Below are positions 7,104 to 16,917 of a DNA stretch of 64,000 nt, piece after piece. The notes beneath the pieces are model-generated. The model was not told the DNA's origin and searched no databases. It worked only from the letters and a program-made list of their open reading frames with translations. The DNA comes from Paenibacillus antri (GTDB lineage Bacteria > Bacillota > Bacilli > Paenibacillales > YIM-B00363). The DNA is taken from NCBI RefSeq assembly GCF_005765165.1, contig NZ_VCIW01000001.1:186001-250000 (forward strand), read 5' to 3'. The position numbers were made by a program, and so were the translations under genes. Within the stretch, counting starts at the first letter, position 1, and the number at the start of each line of letters is the position of its first letter.

Positions 7104-8783
7104 TTATCGACGCTCAAGGTACAGATCGTCCGCGCGGAACGTGACGCCAGACCGGAGATAAAACTCGTACCGGATCCATGTCGTTCCGGGCGCTAACGTC
7201 GCCGTACCTCCGTAGCTTTGCCATGCGGTTCCGGTCGCGATCGGTAAAATATCGGTTTGTATGATCGTCGAGCCGTTAAACTGCCTGACGACCAATTCCA
7301 ATGTCCCGCCCGCCCCTTCGGACATAAACTTCCCTCCGAATCGCAAGGTGCCGGGGCCTCCGCTCGGGATCGCGACATCTTGATAGATGCTATTGGTAGG
7401 CGCACAAAGACCTCCGCAGTTCGTCGCGAAATAAGGCGTACCGTCCGGGGAGTTGTTCGGCAGGCGATAGACGGCCCAATTCGTGCCTGGCCCCAATCGA
7501 TTCCACCCATACGTATCGGAACGCCAAAAATCGCCGTTCGCTAACAAATTGTCGGATTTCTCGAGCCGGTACCAATAGAGGCCGTCGTAATCCGGATCGG
7601 CCGAGCGGCGTCCGAACGCCAAATATACGAATCCGTCCGTCGGGTCTTTGAACAATCCGGCGTACTGCACGTTGCAAGGCAATATCCCGTTCGCGTCCTC
7701 AACAGCTCTGCTGGAGTAAATCATCGGATTCCCGCCGGGGAACTGGCTCCACGTCGTCGCGGTCAGCGAATCGCTGCGATAGAGACCGTAATTCCAATTC
7801 TGATTCGCGCTGCACGCCAAATTGATATCGGAAGCCTCGATCAAGTGATAATAGTAAACTCCCTCCTTGATCATATTTCCGGCCCCCGCTCCGATCGTAC
7901 CTCCAGCCGTCCAGCTTTCCCGCCATGCGGCGGAATCGTACCGATCCGCCACCGCGTCGTTGGGCACGCCTTGGGAAGGATCGCCGGCGATCCATGCCTG
8001 AAAGTCGCTCGTCTTCGCGATGCCCCGGTACCCACGAATTCCGTCGTACCCGTGGAACGCCACCCAATAATACGTACCGTCGAATTGAAAAATATTGAAG
8101 GTACCCTCGTCGAACACGTTGCCCGGGCCGCCGGCCAAGGACGAGCAATCGTCCGACGCGCTGTCACAGATGTCATCCCACAGCTCCCCCGGAGTAACGA
8201 CCGGGTTGCCTCCCGCAGGTTGAATCGTGAACGGACCCATCGGATCCGCCCCCGATCTAGACAACGCGCACCCCTTCCAACTAGTGCCGTCGAGACATTG
8301 AAACAAGTAATGCCACTTATTTTCCGCAACGTTGTAATAGGCGTCCCCATCGGTCGCCGCGCACGAATAAGGCGTTCCCGGAACGTGCGGAATGATCGTG
8401 ACGGGCGCGGACCAAGTCGCTCCCTTGTCCGTCGATTTCCGAACCTGCGTCTCTAGTGCGACTCCGCCGAGCGAGGTACATGCCGAATCCGCAACATATT
8501 TCCTGTTAAAGTGATACCACGTTCCGTCAATCATGGTTTTGACCTGCGTACCGTCGAAATAGCTTTGCACGCCGGTAGATGCCCAGGTATTCTTACGAAC
8601 GAATACCCACTCTGCATCGCCGTTCCAGTATTCGTCTAGCGTACCCGGCGCGCCGTTCCCGACCGCGGCGGAGGCGTCTTCGGCGGGGAACGGCGACTGC
8701 GGCGCCAAAGACAACAGCATCATTAAGGCGAAGCACCAAACGAAAGAGTACCGAACAGGTCGACGGCCGGGAAACCTTTGCAT
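7104..8783 (-). CDS. secreted beta-propeller glycoside-hydrolase-like protein
   Basis: 559 residues with an N-terminal signal peptide (basic start, hydrophobic FVWCFALMMLLSLA, cleavage region near SAAVG). Repeated propeller-type strands (VRKSTDKGATWSAPVTI, YVAFHGYDGIRGYRGIAKT, GLYRSDSLTATTW) resemble GH43/GH32/GH117 folds. Residues from about 415 on (NLLANGDFWRSDTYGWNR to the end) look like a CBM4/9-type beta-sandwich. Many cysteines suggest disulfides and export. It is a tandem paralogue of the next gene, 14 bases away, and is the last gene of the ABC/GH38 operon. Exact activity not assignable; an exo-acting glycosidase or lectin is likely. Confidence 0.75.
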   Translation of the reverse strand: MQRFPGRRPVRYSFVWCFALMMLLSLAPQSPFPAEDASAAVGNGAPGTLDEYWNGDAEWVFVRKNTWASTGVQSYFDGTQVKTMIDGTWYHFNRKYVADSACTSLGGVALETQVRKSTDKGATWSAPVTIIPHVPGTPYSCAATDGDAYYNVAENKWHYLFQCLDGTSWKGCALSRSGADPMGPFTIQPAGGNPVVTPGELWDDICDSASDDCSSLAGGPGNVFDEGTFNIFQFDGTYYWVAFHGYDGIRGYRGIAKTSDFQAWIAGDPSQGVPNDAVADRYDSAAWRESWTAGGTIGAGAGNMIKEGVYYYHLIEASDINLACSANQNWNYGLYRSDSLTATTWSQFPGGNPMIYSSRAVEDANGILPCNVQYAGLFKDPTDGFVYLAFGRRSADPDYDGLYWYRLEKSDNLLANGDFWRSDTYGWNRLGPGTNWAVYRLPNNSPDGTPYFATNCGGLCAPTNSIYQDVAIPSGGPGTLRFGGKFMSEGAGGTLELVVRQFNGSTIIQTDILPIATGTAWQSYGGTATLAPGTTWIRYEFYLRSGVTFRADDLYLERR

Positions 8784-8797
8784 AAGACCAATACCTC

Positions 8798-10528
8798 CTA
8801 CTCAATGTATGTCAACAGGTACAGATCGTCCGACCGATAAGAGATTCCCGCGTCTCGTACCCGAATCTCGAATCGCAATCGAACCGTCTTGGAAGATAGC
8901 TCGGCGACATCGTCGAACGACGCCCATTCCGGCGTCGCGGCGACGTTGAGCTCGTCGCTCCGGATCGTCTTCCCATTCGCGTCCATCTGGTGCAGCGCGA
9001 TCGTCAGACCGCCTTCCGCTTCCTCGGCGTAAAATCCCCCCCCGAACCTGGCTTTGCCATTCGCGATTCTCGGAATATCGACGTCTTGATACGCGCCTGG
9101 GCTCGCCTTCGCTTCGCAACCGCTGCAATCGATATGTAAATACGGCGTCCCGTTCGGCGACCGGTTCGGCAGTCTCGGCGCCGCGAGGGACGCTCCGCCC
9201 GTCGCCGTCCACCCTTCCGTATCCGCCCGCCACAGATCGGCGTTCGTCAACAAATTGTTCGATCTTTCCAGCCGGTACCAATACAGACCGTCATAGTTCG
9301 GATCGTTGGAGCGGCGTCCGTGCATCAGGTATATAAATCCGTCGGACGGATCTTGAAACACCCCGGCGTATTGCACGTTGCACGGAAGAATGCCGCGATC
9401 GGGATCCTCCTCCGCCTTACTGGAATAGATGATCGGATTGCCCTCGGGAAACTGCTCCCATGTCGTGTTCGTCAAAGATGTGCTTCGGTATATGCCATAA
9501 TTCCAGTTTTGATTGTAATTACAGGCTAGATTGATGTCGGACGCTTCGACCAGGTGGTAATAATAGTCGCCTTCCTTCAGCATCGCGCCGGCTCCCGCGC
9601 CGATATTGCCGAACGGGACGTCCCACGCCTCGCGCCAGACGGCCGAATCGTTCAAATCGTGGATCGCGTCGTCCGGCACGCCTTGGGAAGGATCGCCAGC
9701 GATCCACGTTTGGAAGTCTGCGGTTTTGGCGATGCCGCGGAAGCCGTGCGTCGAATCGAAGCCGTGGAACGCAACCCAATGATGGGAACCGTCGTACTCG
9801 AAAATGTCGAAGGTGCCTTCGTCGAACACGTATCGCGGCCCGAAGCTGAGGCTTACGCAATCGTCTTCGAACTCGTCGCAAATTTCGTTCCACAGTTCGC
9901 CGGGAGAGACGACCGGATTGCCCCCGGGAGGCTCGATCGTGAACGGCCCCATCGGGTCCTCTCCTTCGCGGGACAACAGACAGCCCTGCCATCGCGCCCC
10001 GCTGCCCCCCTCCAAGCATTGGAAGAGATAATGCCATTTGTTTTCCGCTTCGTTATACCAAACGTCACCGTCCGTCGCCGCGCAGGAATATGGCGTATCA
10101 GGAGTATGCGGCAGGATGACGACCGGGTCGGACCAGGTTACGCCCTTGTCGGTCGATTTCCGCACCTGCGTTTCCAGCGGCGAACTGCAAGCGTCGTCGG
10201 CGGCCAAAATTTTCCGGTTGAACAAATACCAAGTGCCGTCGTCCATGATCTTGACCTGCGTCCCGTCGAAGAAACTGCGCACCCCGGTGCTCGCCTGCGT
10301 ATCCTTGCGCAAATAGTTCCACTTCGCCTCGCCGTTCCAATACTGCGCCAGCGTGGCCGGGGCGCCGTCGTCCGCGGATGCGTATTTGCTGCCCGGCGGC
10401 AGCGGGGGCGGCGGGTCGCCCTCCCCCGCTGCGAGCAGAAACCAGACCAGAGCGAGAACGAAGGCGAGAACGGCAATCCCGGCGAAAACGGCGACTCGCG
10501 GCCCCCGCGCATCGGCCCATAAATTCAT
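8798..10528 (-). CDS. membrane-anchored paralogue of the propeller protein
   Basis: Closely matches its neighbour along its length (QVRKSTDKGVTWSDPVVILP, VFDEGTFDIFEYDGSHHWVA, NLACNYNQNWNYGIYRS). Instead of a cleaved signal it has an N-terminal membrane helix (VAVFAGIAVLAFVLALVWFL) followed by a Gly/Pro linker, so it should stay tethered to the cell surface. A C-terminal sandwich domain starts near NLLTNADLWRADTEGW. ATG 10528 chosen over TTG 10543 because GAGGGG precedes it. It follows the GH38 gene by about 20 bases in the same operon. Confidence 0.75.
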   Translation of the reverse strand: MNLWADARGPRVAVFAGIAVLAFVLALVWFLLAAGEGDPPPPLPPGSKYASADDGAPATLAQYWNGEAKWNYLRKDTQASTGVRSFFDGTQVKIMDDGTWYLFNRKILAADDACSSPLETQVRKSTDKGVTWSDPVVILPHTPDTPYSCAATDGDVWYNEAENKWHYLFQCLEGGSGARWQGCLLSREGEDPMGPFTIEPPGGNPVVSPGELWNEICDEFEDDCVSLSFGPRYVFDEGTFDIFEYDGSHHWVAFHGFDSTHGFRGIAKTADFQTWIAGDPSQGVPDDAIHDLNDSAVWREAWDVPFGNIGAGAGAMLKEGDYYYHLVEASDINLACNYNQNWNYGIYRSTSLTNTTWEQFPEGNPIIYSSKAEEDPDRGILPCNVQYAGVFQDPSDGFIYLMHGRRSNDPNYDGLYWYRLERSNNLLTNADLWRADTEGWTATGGASLAAPRLPNRSPNGTPYLHIDCSGCEAKASPGAYQDVDIPRIANGKARFGGGFYAEEAEGGLTIALHQMDANGKTIRSDELNVAATPEWASFDDVAELSSKTVRLRFEIRVRDAGISYRSDDLYLLTYIE

Positions 10529-10549
10529 TCGAACCCCTCGCAATGCATA

Positions 10550-13306
10550 TCAGATATCGAATTGTACGGTGATCGTCGCGATCTGCTTCGACTTCAGTGA
10601 TATCGGCACGCTTCGCTCCGCGAACGCCGCATCCGATAGCGGTCGTTCGTCCAAATCGACGAGCATCGCCGAGCGCAGCGGCTTATCGAAAGACAGCGTT
10701 CCCTCCTCGGACCTGTCGGCGGCGTTCCATACGCGAACGACATATTGTCCCGGTCGATCCTCCGCAGCTTTGACTGCGCTGACGAGTACGTTCGGATTGC
10801 TCGACGAGAGGAACGACTTCGCGAGCGGCAGGTCCGCATTCTTCCGCCGGTGCGGCGTCTCGAAGCAGGCGCGGTCCATCGGCCGGTCGACGGAACGGAT
10901 GCCGCAGACGAAAGCATGATGCTCTTGGAACGAGCGACCCGGGAACGATTCGTCCATTGCGAACGGGCGAATCACATAATCGAACGTCAGCTCGCGGAGC
11001 AGCTGCCCGCCGTCGCTTCCGTCGCTCAACACTTCCTGGCCCGTGCTTCGGAATAATGTCAAGGCGACGGTCCGTTCCGTGTCGCTCCGCACGGCGACCT
11101 CGTACAATCCTTTGCTGTAGACGGCGAGACCGGAACGGTCGTCCGCTAGAGCGACGATGCCGTTGTGGGGAACCTCGTCTCGCGCCTTTTCCATATAATC
11201 CGAATAATCCAGGCGCTTCACGCTCCGCCGCACGAAGTCGAACGGCGTGCTCGTGTAGTACGCGTCCGTCCGAAGCCCCGTCGCGAACAGAACCTTCAAC
11301 CGATGATCCCGCGCCCGGTTATCGATCGTCGTCCGGCAGACGAGCGCCGGATCATCCTTTTTCAGGTCGATCCGGGTGACGATCGGAAGCTCTACGAACT
11401 CGTTATGCCTCCTCGTCCCGCCGGCTTCGATCGACTTCGGAAGGCGCCAGGTCAGCCGAATTTCGATTCGAGTCATGTACGGCCCGTCGAAGACGGTAGA
11501 AATATCCGCCGCATTCCCCGTCGTGCGGAACACGCCGTTCGTCACCGGACTAACGTGGTTCCAGCCTTCCCCGATGTCCGCCTCGTCCTCGAACAAAAGC
11601 AACGGACCGAAATCCCGTCCGGTCTCGCGGTCGTGAATCCGGATCGAGCCGTTCGAATACACTTCGAGCCGAATCCGCTCGTTCTCCCATGCATTCGCGT
11701 TCACCTGCATCGTGCCCGGATACCGGACCGGCTTCCTCATGCGCGGAGCGTCGTATTCCCCGGGGCCCGGCCCTTCGTGCTGCACGAGCTCCACCGTATA
11801 GGATGCGTACCCGTATGCGGGAATTCGCGCCGGCAGAGCGATCCGGTACCGGTCGACGGCATCGGCGTGCGGAATGTCCCGGTAAGGTCTGCGTTTCTGC
11901 ACGCTGTTCCTCATTAGCTCCAACAGCTGATAGGGAATCTCCCGGCGGTCGGCATCGAAGATGCGGAACAACGTACCCATCAATCCCGTCGCGACGCCGG
12001 CGACGCCGGTCGGCAAGGCGAACTCCGTCTCGACGACGCCGTTCGTCTCCGAAGCGGACGCGTTAAACAGCGTCAGCACTCGTTCGCCGGGAGCGCCGCT
12101 AGCACTCAGATGATTTGAGACGTAGCGGAGCTGCTCTTCGATCATGCGTTCCGCGATCAGCTTGGACTGGTCGAAGCGATAGATCATATCCCGGTGCACC
12201 TGATCGATCGAACAACCGCAGATGGAGTCGTGGGGATGATTTTGAAGGAGATGTTCCCACGCGCGGTCGAAGAACGCCTTGGGATAAGGCCGTCCCTCCA
12301 AGGCGGCGAAGACGCCCCATGGCTCTGCCCATCGTTCGAGCGTCGACTCGCAATCGTAATTTCGTTGCTTAAGGTGAATCCGGGAGGACAAGACGTTATT
12401 CATCAGCCAATTGTTGACGCCAGAGTATCCCGGAGAGCGCTGCTCGCCTCGGAGCACCGCGACGTCCCGCACCCGCTTCCGCATATCCTCAAGATAATGC
12501 TCAAGATGCGTATGTATGAATTCGACGCCGCCCAGCTGCTCCGCCTCGTTCAACGTCTGCAACATCCAAGGAAGCCGAGGCTCGACCTCGATATGATCGA
12601 CGCCGTCAAGCCCGAGCGCCAAGTCCGTCGTCGCTCGGACCGATTTGTACTTCAGCATGGTTTGCGCGCGCTCGATCAGCTCCTTGGCGTCGTAAGCGAA
12701 ACCGCGCTCCGCGAAAGGCCACCGAAGGAAAAAGTAAAAATCGCCATAGGAGCGGTCCTCGTCCAGCTTTAACCCTAGCACGCGGCTTCCGTCCGCTCCT
12801 TCCCAAATCATCTCTGAGGCGTCGGCGTCGCCGCGGAAACCGCGGAACAGCACCGCGTTGTCGATGCCGAAGCCTTGCAGGAGCTGAGGAAGCTGGCTGT
12901 TGTGGCCGAAGATGTCCGTGACGTACCCTGACTTCATCGGCTCGATGCCCCAGCTGCGGGCGCGCCGGAAGCCGGTCGACAAATTCCGGATCAGCGATTC
13001 GCCGCTGACCAGAAACTCGTCAGGCATCACATACCAAGGTCCTACGCGAATTCGCCCCTCTCGAATGAGCTTCAGGAGTCGATCGCGGTTTTCCGGACGA
13101 ATTTCCAAGTAATCGTCGATAACGATCGTCTGGCCGTCCATCATGAAGTAACGGTACCCCGGGTCGCTTTCCATTACTTCGAGCAGCTCGTCGATCAAAT
13201 AAACCAGCCGCACCCGGTAGCCTTGAAAATCCTGATACCATTCCCGATCCCAGTGGGTATGCGACACGACATACACCTTCTTGATTTCACCGGTTGCTTT
13301 CGTCAT
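10550..13306 (-). CDS. GH38 alpha-mannosidase
   Basis: 918 residues, usual family size. The zinc site begins at H18 and D20 in SHTHWDREW; the nucleophile is D131 in YVTDIFGHNSQLPQ; the later conserved NHPHDSICGCS supplies another zinc-region histidine. It is followed by the long C-terminal beta domains of bacterial cytosolic GH38 enzymes. No signal peptide, so it trims mannosyl oligosaccharides after import. ATG with GAGGTG upstream. It lies downstream of the importer genes and 5' of the propeller genes. Linkage specificity cannot be read from the sequence. Confidence 0.92.
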   Translation of the reverse strand: MTKATGEIKKVYVVSHTHWDREWYQDFQGYRVRLVYLIDELLEVMESDPGYRYFMMDGQTIVIDDYLEIRPENRDRLLKLIREGRIRVGPWYVMPDEFLVSGESLIRNLSTGFRRARSWGIEPMKSGYVTDIFGHNSQLPQLLQGFGIDNAVLFRGFRGDADASEMIWEGADGSRVLGLKLDEDRSYGDFYFFLRWPFAERGFAYDAKELIERAQTMLKYKSVRATTDLALGLDGVDHIEVEPRLPWMLQTLNEAEQLGGVEFIHTHLEHYLEDMRKRVRDVAVLRGEQRSPGYSGVNNWLMNNVLSSRIHLKQRNYDCESTLERWAEPWGVFAALEGRPYPKAFFDRAWEHLLQNHPHDSICGCSIDQVHRDMIYRFDQSKLIAERMIEEQLRYVSNHLSASGAPGERVLTLFNASASETNGVVETEFALPTGVAGVATGLMGTLFRIFDADRREIPYQLLELMRNSVQKRRPYRDIPHADAVDRYRIALPARIPAYGYASYTVELVQHEGPGPGEYDAPRMRKPVRYPGTMQVNANAWENERIRLEVYSNGSIRIHDRETGRDFGPLLLFEDEADIGEGWNHVSPVTNGVFRTTGNAADISTVFDGPYMTRIEIRLTWRLPKSIEAGGTRRHNEFVELPIVTRIDLKKDDPALVCRTTIDNRARDHRLKVLFATGLRTDAYYTSTPFDFVRRSVKRLDYSDYMEKARDEVPHNGIVALADDRSGLAVYSKGLYEVAVRSDTERTVALTLFRSTGQEVLSDGSDGGQLLRELTFDYVIRPFAMDESFPGRSFQEHHAFVCGIRSVDRPMDRACFETPHRRKNADLPLAKSFLSSSNPNVLVSAVKAAEDRPGQYVVRVWNAADRSEEGTLSFDKPLRSAMLVDLDERPLSDAAFAERSVPISLKSKQIATITVQFDI

Positions 13307-13328
13307 GATTCACCTCGTTAGCGAGTTA

Positions 13329-13369
13329 CGGCAGTCGATCAGTCCAATGGAACGACTGTTCGACTGCCG
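13329..13369. terminator. long hairpin between binding-protein and GH38 genes
   Basis: CGGCAGTCG..CAGTC pairs with GACTG..CGACTGCCG with a symmetric two-base interior loop. No T-run follows. Such hairpins after a binding-protein gene often stabilise the upstream mRNA and reduce read-through, which would favour high binding-protein output (inference). Confidence 0.6.
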
Positions 13370-13396
13370 CTGGGATTCCCTGCCGGTTCCTTATCC

Positions 13397-14839
13397 TTAT
13401 TTCAAGAGCGCTTCTACCTTTTGCTGAGCGCCGTCGAGGATCGACTTGACGTCTTCGTTCGTCATGAGGGTACGGGACATCGCCTCGCCGTAGATTTGCC
13501 ATGCACGCGTGTTATCTTTCGCGAACGTCGGCAAGCCCTTGACGTTGCCGGCCATCGCTTCGTAGAATTTGTAAATTTCAGGATGCGCTGTTTTGTATGC
13601 TTCGCTCTCGCCGATGCTCTTCAGCACAGGCGGGCGTACGCCGGCGTCTGCGATGATTTGCTGCACGTCCTCGCTAAGCATCGCTTCGATGAATTTAAAG
13701 CCGCCCTCTTTGTTCTTCGCGTAGATCGGAACGGAAGCGAACGCCGCTCCGATCGTAATATTGGCTTGCTGGCCGCCTTCGGACAACGGCAGCGGTCCCG
13801 TGCCGCAATCCAAGTTCAGAGACGCGCAAGTGGAGACCATCCACGGACCTTCCGCCCAGATGCCGACCTGCCCCTTGTTGACAGGATCCCAATAAGCGCC
13901 TTCGCCCGTGTTGGCCATGACGCCCTTCGGCGCGTATTGATTCAAATCACGCAGGAATTGAAACGCCGCGACGTTCTTTTCATGGTTGAATATCGGATGG
14001 TTGTTCTCGTCTACGAAGCCGCCGCCGTTGATAAGCGGGTAGATGCCGGCGCGGAGGTAACCGCCGTTATTCGGCCCCGCGTAGATAACGCCGCCCCAAT
14101 ATTCGCCTTTGCCGGCTTCGGTGATTTGCTTCGACATCTCCAGCATTTCGTCCCAAGTCGTCGGCCCCTTCTCGGGATCGAGACCCGCTTTGCGAAACAC
14201 GTCCTTGTTCCAAAACAGGATCGATACGCCTGGCTGGAAGGCTACGCCGTAAATCTTCCCGCCGTACTCCATCGGTTTCCAAGCGCCTTCGACGACCTCG
14301 TTGCGAACTTTCTCCGCGAGCCAATCCGGGAACGGCTCCAGCAACCCCTGTGCCGCGTAACCCGGGGATTGCGTTTCGCCGGTGATGACGTCCGGCGTCG
14401 ATTTCGCGATGAACGCGGCCGTTTGCTTTTGCACAAGCGGCTCGGACCAGCCCCAATCCTCTTGAAGCAAGTTATAGCCTTGATCGGCCAGCTTCTGGTT
14501 GACCGCCTTCGCGATATCGAGCGGCGCCAACTGATCCTTCGGCATCGGATCCGTCGCCTTCTTGATGTCCGCTTCGCGGGCTTTAATTTGGTCGTCTACG
14601 TCGCCTGTGCCAGCCACGTTATCCGCACCATTCACATTGATGACGATGTCGGCGATCTTCTCCGGCTCCGCTTCGCCCGCGGCGGGCTCTTCCTTCGTTT
14701 CTTTCGCGGGCATCTCCGCGGGGGCCGGATCGCCGGCGGCCGGATCGGCGCCGTCGCCCCCGCCTCCGGAGCAAGCAACAACGGTAACGAATGCAAAGAC
14801 CGATAAAAATGATAAAATCCATTTCTTATTTAACCGCAT
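13397..14839 (-). CDS. sugar ABC transporter substrate-binding lipoprotein
   Basis: 480 residues. N-terminal signal with lipobox VTVVAC giving a lipidated cysteine at residue 23, then a Gly/Asp/Pro/Glu-rich linker, then a family 1 extracellular solute-binding fold (WGWSEPLVQKQTAAF, YGGKIYGVAFQPGVSILFWN, GKGEYWGGVIYAGPNNGGYL, GPWMVSTCAS). It captures oligosaccharides for the two permeases encoded just upstream. ATG with AAGGGG. A strong hairpin lies downstream. The importer has no ATPase in the window, as usual in Firmicutes that share MsmX. Confidence 0.92.
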   Translation of the reverse strand: MRLNKKWILSFLSVFAFVTVVACSGGGGDGADPAAGDPAPAEMPAKETKEEPAAGEAEPEKIADIVINVNGADNVAGTGDVDDQIKAREADIKKATDPMPKDQLAPLDIAKAVNQKLADQGYNLLQEDWGWSEPLVQKQTAAFIAKSTPDVITGETQSPGYAAQGLLEPFPDWLAEKVRNEVVEGAWKPMEYGGKIYGVAFQPGVSILFWNKDVFRKAGLDPEKGPTTWDEMLEMSKQITEAGKGEYWGGVIYAGPNNGGYLRAGIYPLINGGGFVDENNHPIFNHEKNVAAFQFLRDLNQYAPKGVMANTGEGAYWDPVNKGQVGIWAEGPWMVSTCASLNLDCGTGPLPLSEGGQQANITIGAAFASVPIYAKNKEGGFKFIEAMLSEDVQQIIADAGVRPPVLKSIGESEAYKTAHPEIYKFYEAMAGNVKGLPTFAKDNTRAWQIYGEAMSRTLMTNEDVKSILDGAQQKVEALLK

Positions 14840-14920
14840 ATAGAAACCCCTTCCATATTGTGGTTACACTCAAAGCGCAAACATCATCATAATCATATAG
14901 AATATATTTTTTGGAATTTA

Positions 14921-15820
14921 TTAGCCTTTGATTCCGGTGTTCGCCAGTCCCTGCACGATGTAGCGTTGGAAGAAGAAGAAAATAAGCAGCATCGGAATCG
15001 TGATGCCGAGACCCAACGTGATCATCAACGGATAATTCGGCAATCCCATCGGATTTTGCGCGAGCGACGACATCCGCGAGATTGCGGCGGGTAGCGTCTG
15101 CAGCTCGTTGCTCGTCGTGAAGAAGAACGGCGTCGCCCAGTCGTTCCAAATCGCCTGGGACGTCGTAATTGCGATGAACGCCAAGATCGGGAACTGCAGC
15201 GGCATTAAAATTTGGAAGATAATGCGGAACGTGCCTGCCCCGTCGATTTTCGCCGCTTCGTCCAGCTCGAACGGAACCTTCTCCAACGATTGCTTCACAA
15301 GGAAAGTGCCCATGATGTTAATGGCGGGACCGCCGACCAAGTACACCCACCACGAGTCCAAGATGCCTTCTCCGCCCGTGAAAATGTAGTTGCCTCCGGC
15401 GAGCGGCCATCTGGCGAACTCGATGAACGTCGGGATAATCGCCACCACGGGCGGCACCATCTGCGTCGCCAGAAGCACGAGGAACAGCGTATCCCTTCCG
15501 CGGAACTTCAGACGGGAGAAGACGTATCCGCCGAGAAACGCCGTCAGCACGGCCCATACCAGCCCGTACGCCGTGCGCAGGATGGAGTTCAAAAAGTAGA
15601 GCCGTACTAGCGGATCGCCGGCTCCCCCGACGAGCGTCATGAAATTCTCGATCGTCGGATCTTTCGCGATCGGGAACGGTCCGATGACGGTGCCGGCGTA
15701 CTCCTCTGCCGTCATGAAGCCCGTCATCACCATGAAGAGAATCGGATATACGAGCGCAAGCCCCCCGAAGAAGAGGACGACATGCCCGAATACATGGATC
15801 GGCCGCCATTGCCGGCTCAT
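14921..15820 (-). CDS. carbohydrate ABC permease, MalG type
   Basis: 299 residues, six predicted membrane helices, with the cytoplasmic EAA loop ELDEAAKIDGAGTFRIIFQI and the typical end RYIVQGLANTGIKG. Its start overlaps the stop of the other permease gene by four bases (ATGA), so the two are translationally coupled and form the membrane channel for the lipoprotein encoded downstream. Confidence 0.93.
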   Translation of the reverse strand: MSRQWRPIHVFGHVVLFFGGLALVYPILFMVMTGFMTAEEYAGTVIGPFPIAKDPTIENFMTLVGGAGDPLVRLYFLNSILRTAYGLVWAVLTAFLGGYVFSRLKFRGRDTLFLVLLATQMVPPVVAIIPTFIEFARWPLAGGNYIFTGGEGILDSWWVYLVGGPAINIMGTFLVKQSLEKVPFELDEAAKIDGAGTFRIIFQILMPLQFPILAFIAITTSQAIWNDWATPFFFTTSNELQTLPAAISRMSSLAQNPMGLPNYPLMITLGLGITIPMLLIFFFFQRYIVQGLANTGIKG

Positions 15821-16803
15821 GCGGTTCTCCCTCCCTTCGCCTTCTTCCGTTCGTTCCGTTCGTTCTCCGTCGCGTACCGGAAGTAAACGACCGTAAAGAT
15901 AAACACGACGGCGGCCAAGACGACCGAGGAAGCGCCGGCCATCCCTAAATTAAAGTCGAAGAAGCCGTCGCGCAAAATGCGATACACAAGCACCTCGGTT
16001 TGTCCGAAGGGCCCTCCGCCCGTGATAAAGATGACTTGCTCGTAAATCTGAACCGCCCCGATTAAACCTGTAATGACGACAAAGGTGGCGATCGGCTTGA
16101 TGCCCGGAATCGTCACGTGCCAAAATTGCTGCCGGCGGTTCGCTCCGTCGATCGCTGCCGCTTCGTACATGACCGGATCCACGGACTGCAGGCCTGCCAG
16201 CCAGATGAGCGCCGTGCCGCCGATTCCCTTCCAAATCGAATAAACGACGATCCAGAATACGCCCCAACCGACCGAATATTGCCACAGGATCGGCTCCTTC
16301 CCGAGGCTCTTAAGAATGTTGTTGATGACGCCGTTGTTCGCGTCCAGGAAGATGTTGAAAATTTGGGTCGTGGCTACCACCGACGTCACAACGGGGATGT
16401 ACCACATCGTCCGGTAGAGACCCTTGCCGGCCAGCGGCAAGTTCATCAGCAAAGCGACGGCGAAGCCGCCGACGATCGTTAGCCCCGTTACGAGCAAGCC
16501 GATCCAAATCGCTCTCCATAACGCCAAGTAATAGACTGAATCTTGAAAGAAACGAACGTAGTTTTTAAATCCGATAAATTTGGGAGCGTTCGTCACGCCG
16601 ATCCATTCGAAGAATCCTAGGAAAAATCCAAATAACGTCGGGAAACCCGACACGACGAGCCACCAAATCAGCATCGGACCCAAGATGACGGAGGCTACGA
16701 TCGCATCCTTATGCCTGCGGTAAAACACGGAGCTTCGGATGCGGCGGACGCCTGAACGCGGCGCGGGCGGGGCATCCGTTTTCAGAATGAGCTGCTTTGA
16801 CAT
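15817..16803 (-). CDS. carbohydrate ABC permease, MalF type
   Basis: Membrane protein with EAA loop MYEAAAIDGANRRQQFWHVT and N-terminal cytoplasmic arginine-rich segment. ATG 16803 is preferred to the ATG at 16842 because GAGGTGGAG stands five bases before it. First gene of the importer operon; the promoter-like region with an operator half-site lies directly upstream, over the end of the GH2 gene. Confidence 0.92.
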   Translation of the reverse strand: MSKQLILKTDAPPAPRSGVRRIRSSVFYRRHKDAIVASVILGPMLIWWLVVSGFPTLFGFFLGFFEWIGVTNAPKFIGFKNYVRFFQDSVYYLALWRAIWIGLLVTGLTIVGGFAVALLMNLPLAGKGLYRTMWYIPVVTSVVATTQIFNIFLDANNGVINNILKSLGKEPILWQYSVGWGVFWIVVYSIWKGIGGTALIWLAGLQSVDPVMYEAAAIDGANRRQQFWHVTIPGIKPIATFVVITGLIGAVQIYEQVIFITGGGPFGQTEVLVYRILRDGFFDFNLGMAGASSVVLAAVVFIFTVVYFRYATENERNERKKAKGGRTA

Positions 16804-16870
16804 GAGACTCCACCTCGCGCGACGTCTTGGAAACGCATTCAAACCGATCGAAAAGAAAAACCTTCCTTCT

Positions 16871-16917
16871 TACCATATGGTATAAATAATATAATCTTTA
16901 GTCATTTGGTATGTCAA
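16871..16917 (-). promoter_or_regulatory. importer operon promoter with operator-like half-sites
   Basis: On the minus strand TTGACA (16917-16912) is followed after 17 bases by TTATAT (16894-16889). CCTTATTGACAT across the -35 is identical to half of the perfect palindrome at 27661-27682. A second palindrome TACCATATGGTA (16871-16882) lies downstream of the -10. Control by the GntR/LacI protein of 27701-28825 is inferred. Confidence 0.6.

Noticed and set aside
9554-10522. 322-codon plus-strand frame opposite the anchored propeller gene
   Set aside because: Antisense shadow of a well-supported gene; low-complexity Arg-rich product.
13421-14806. 461-codon plus-strand frame opposite the binding-protein gene
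   Set aside because: Antisense shadow; the minus strand encodes a complete lipoprotein with signal and lipobox.
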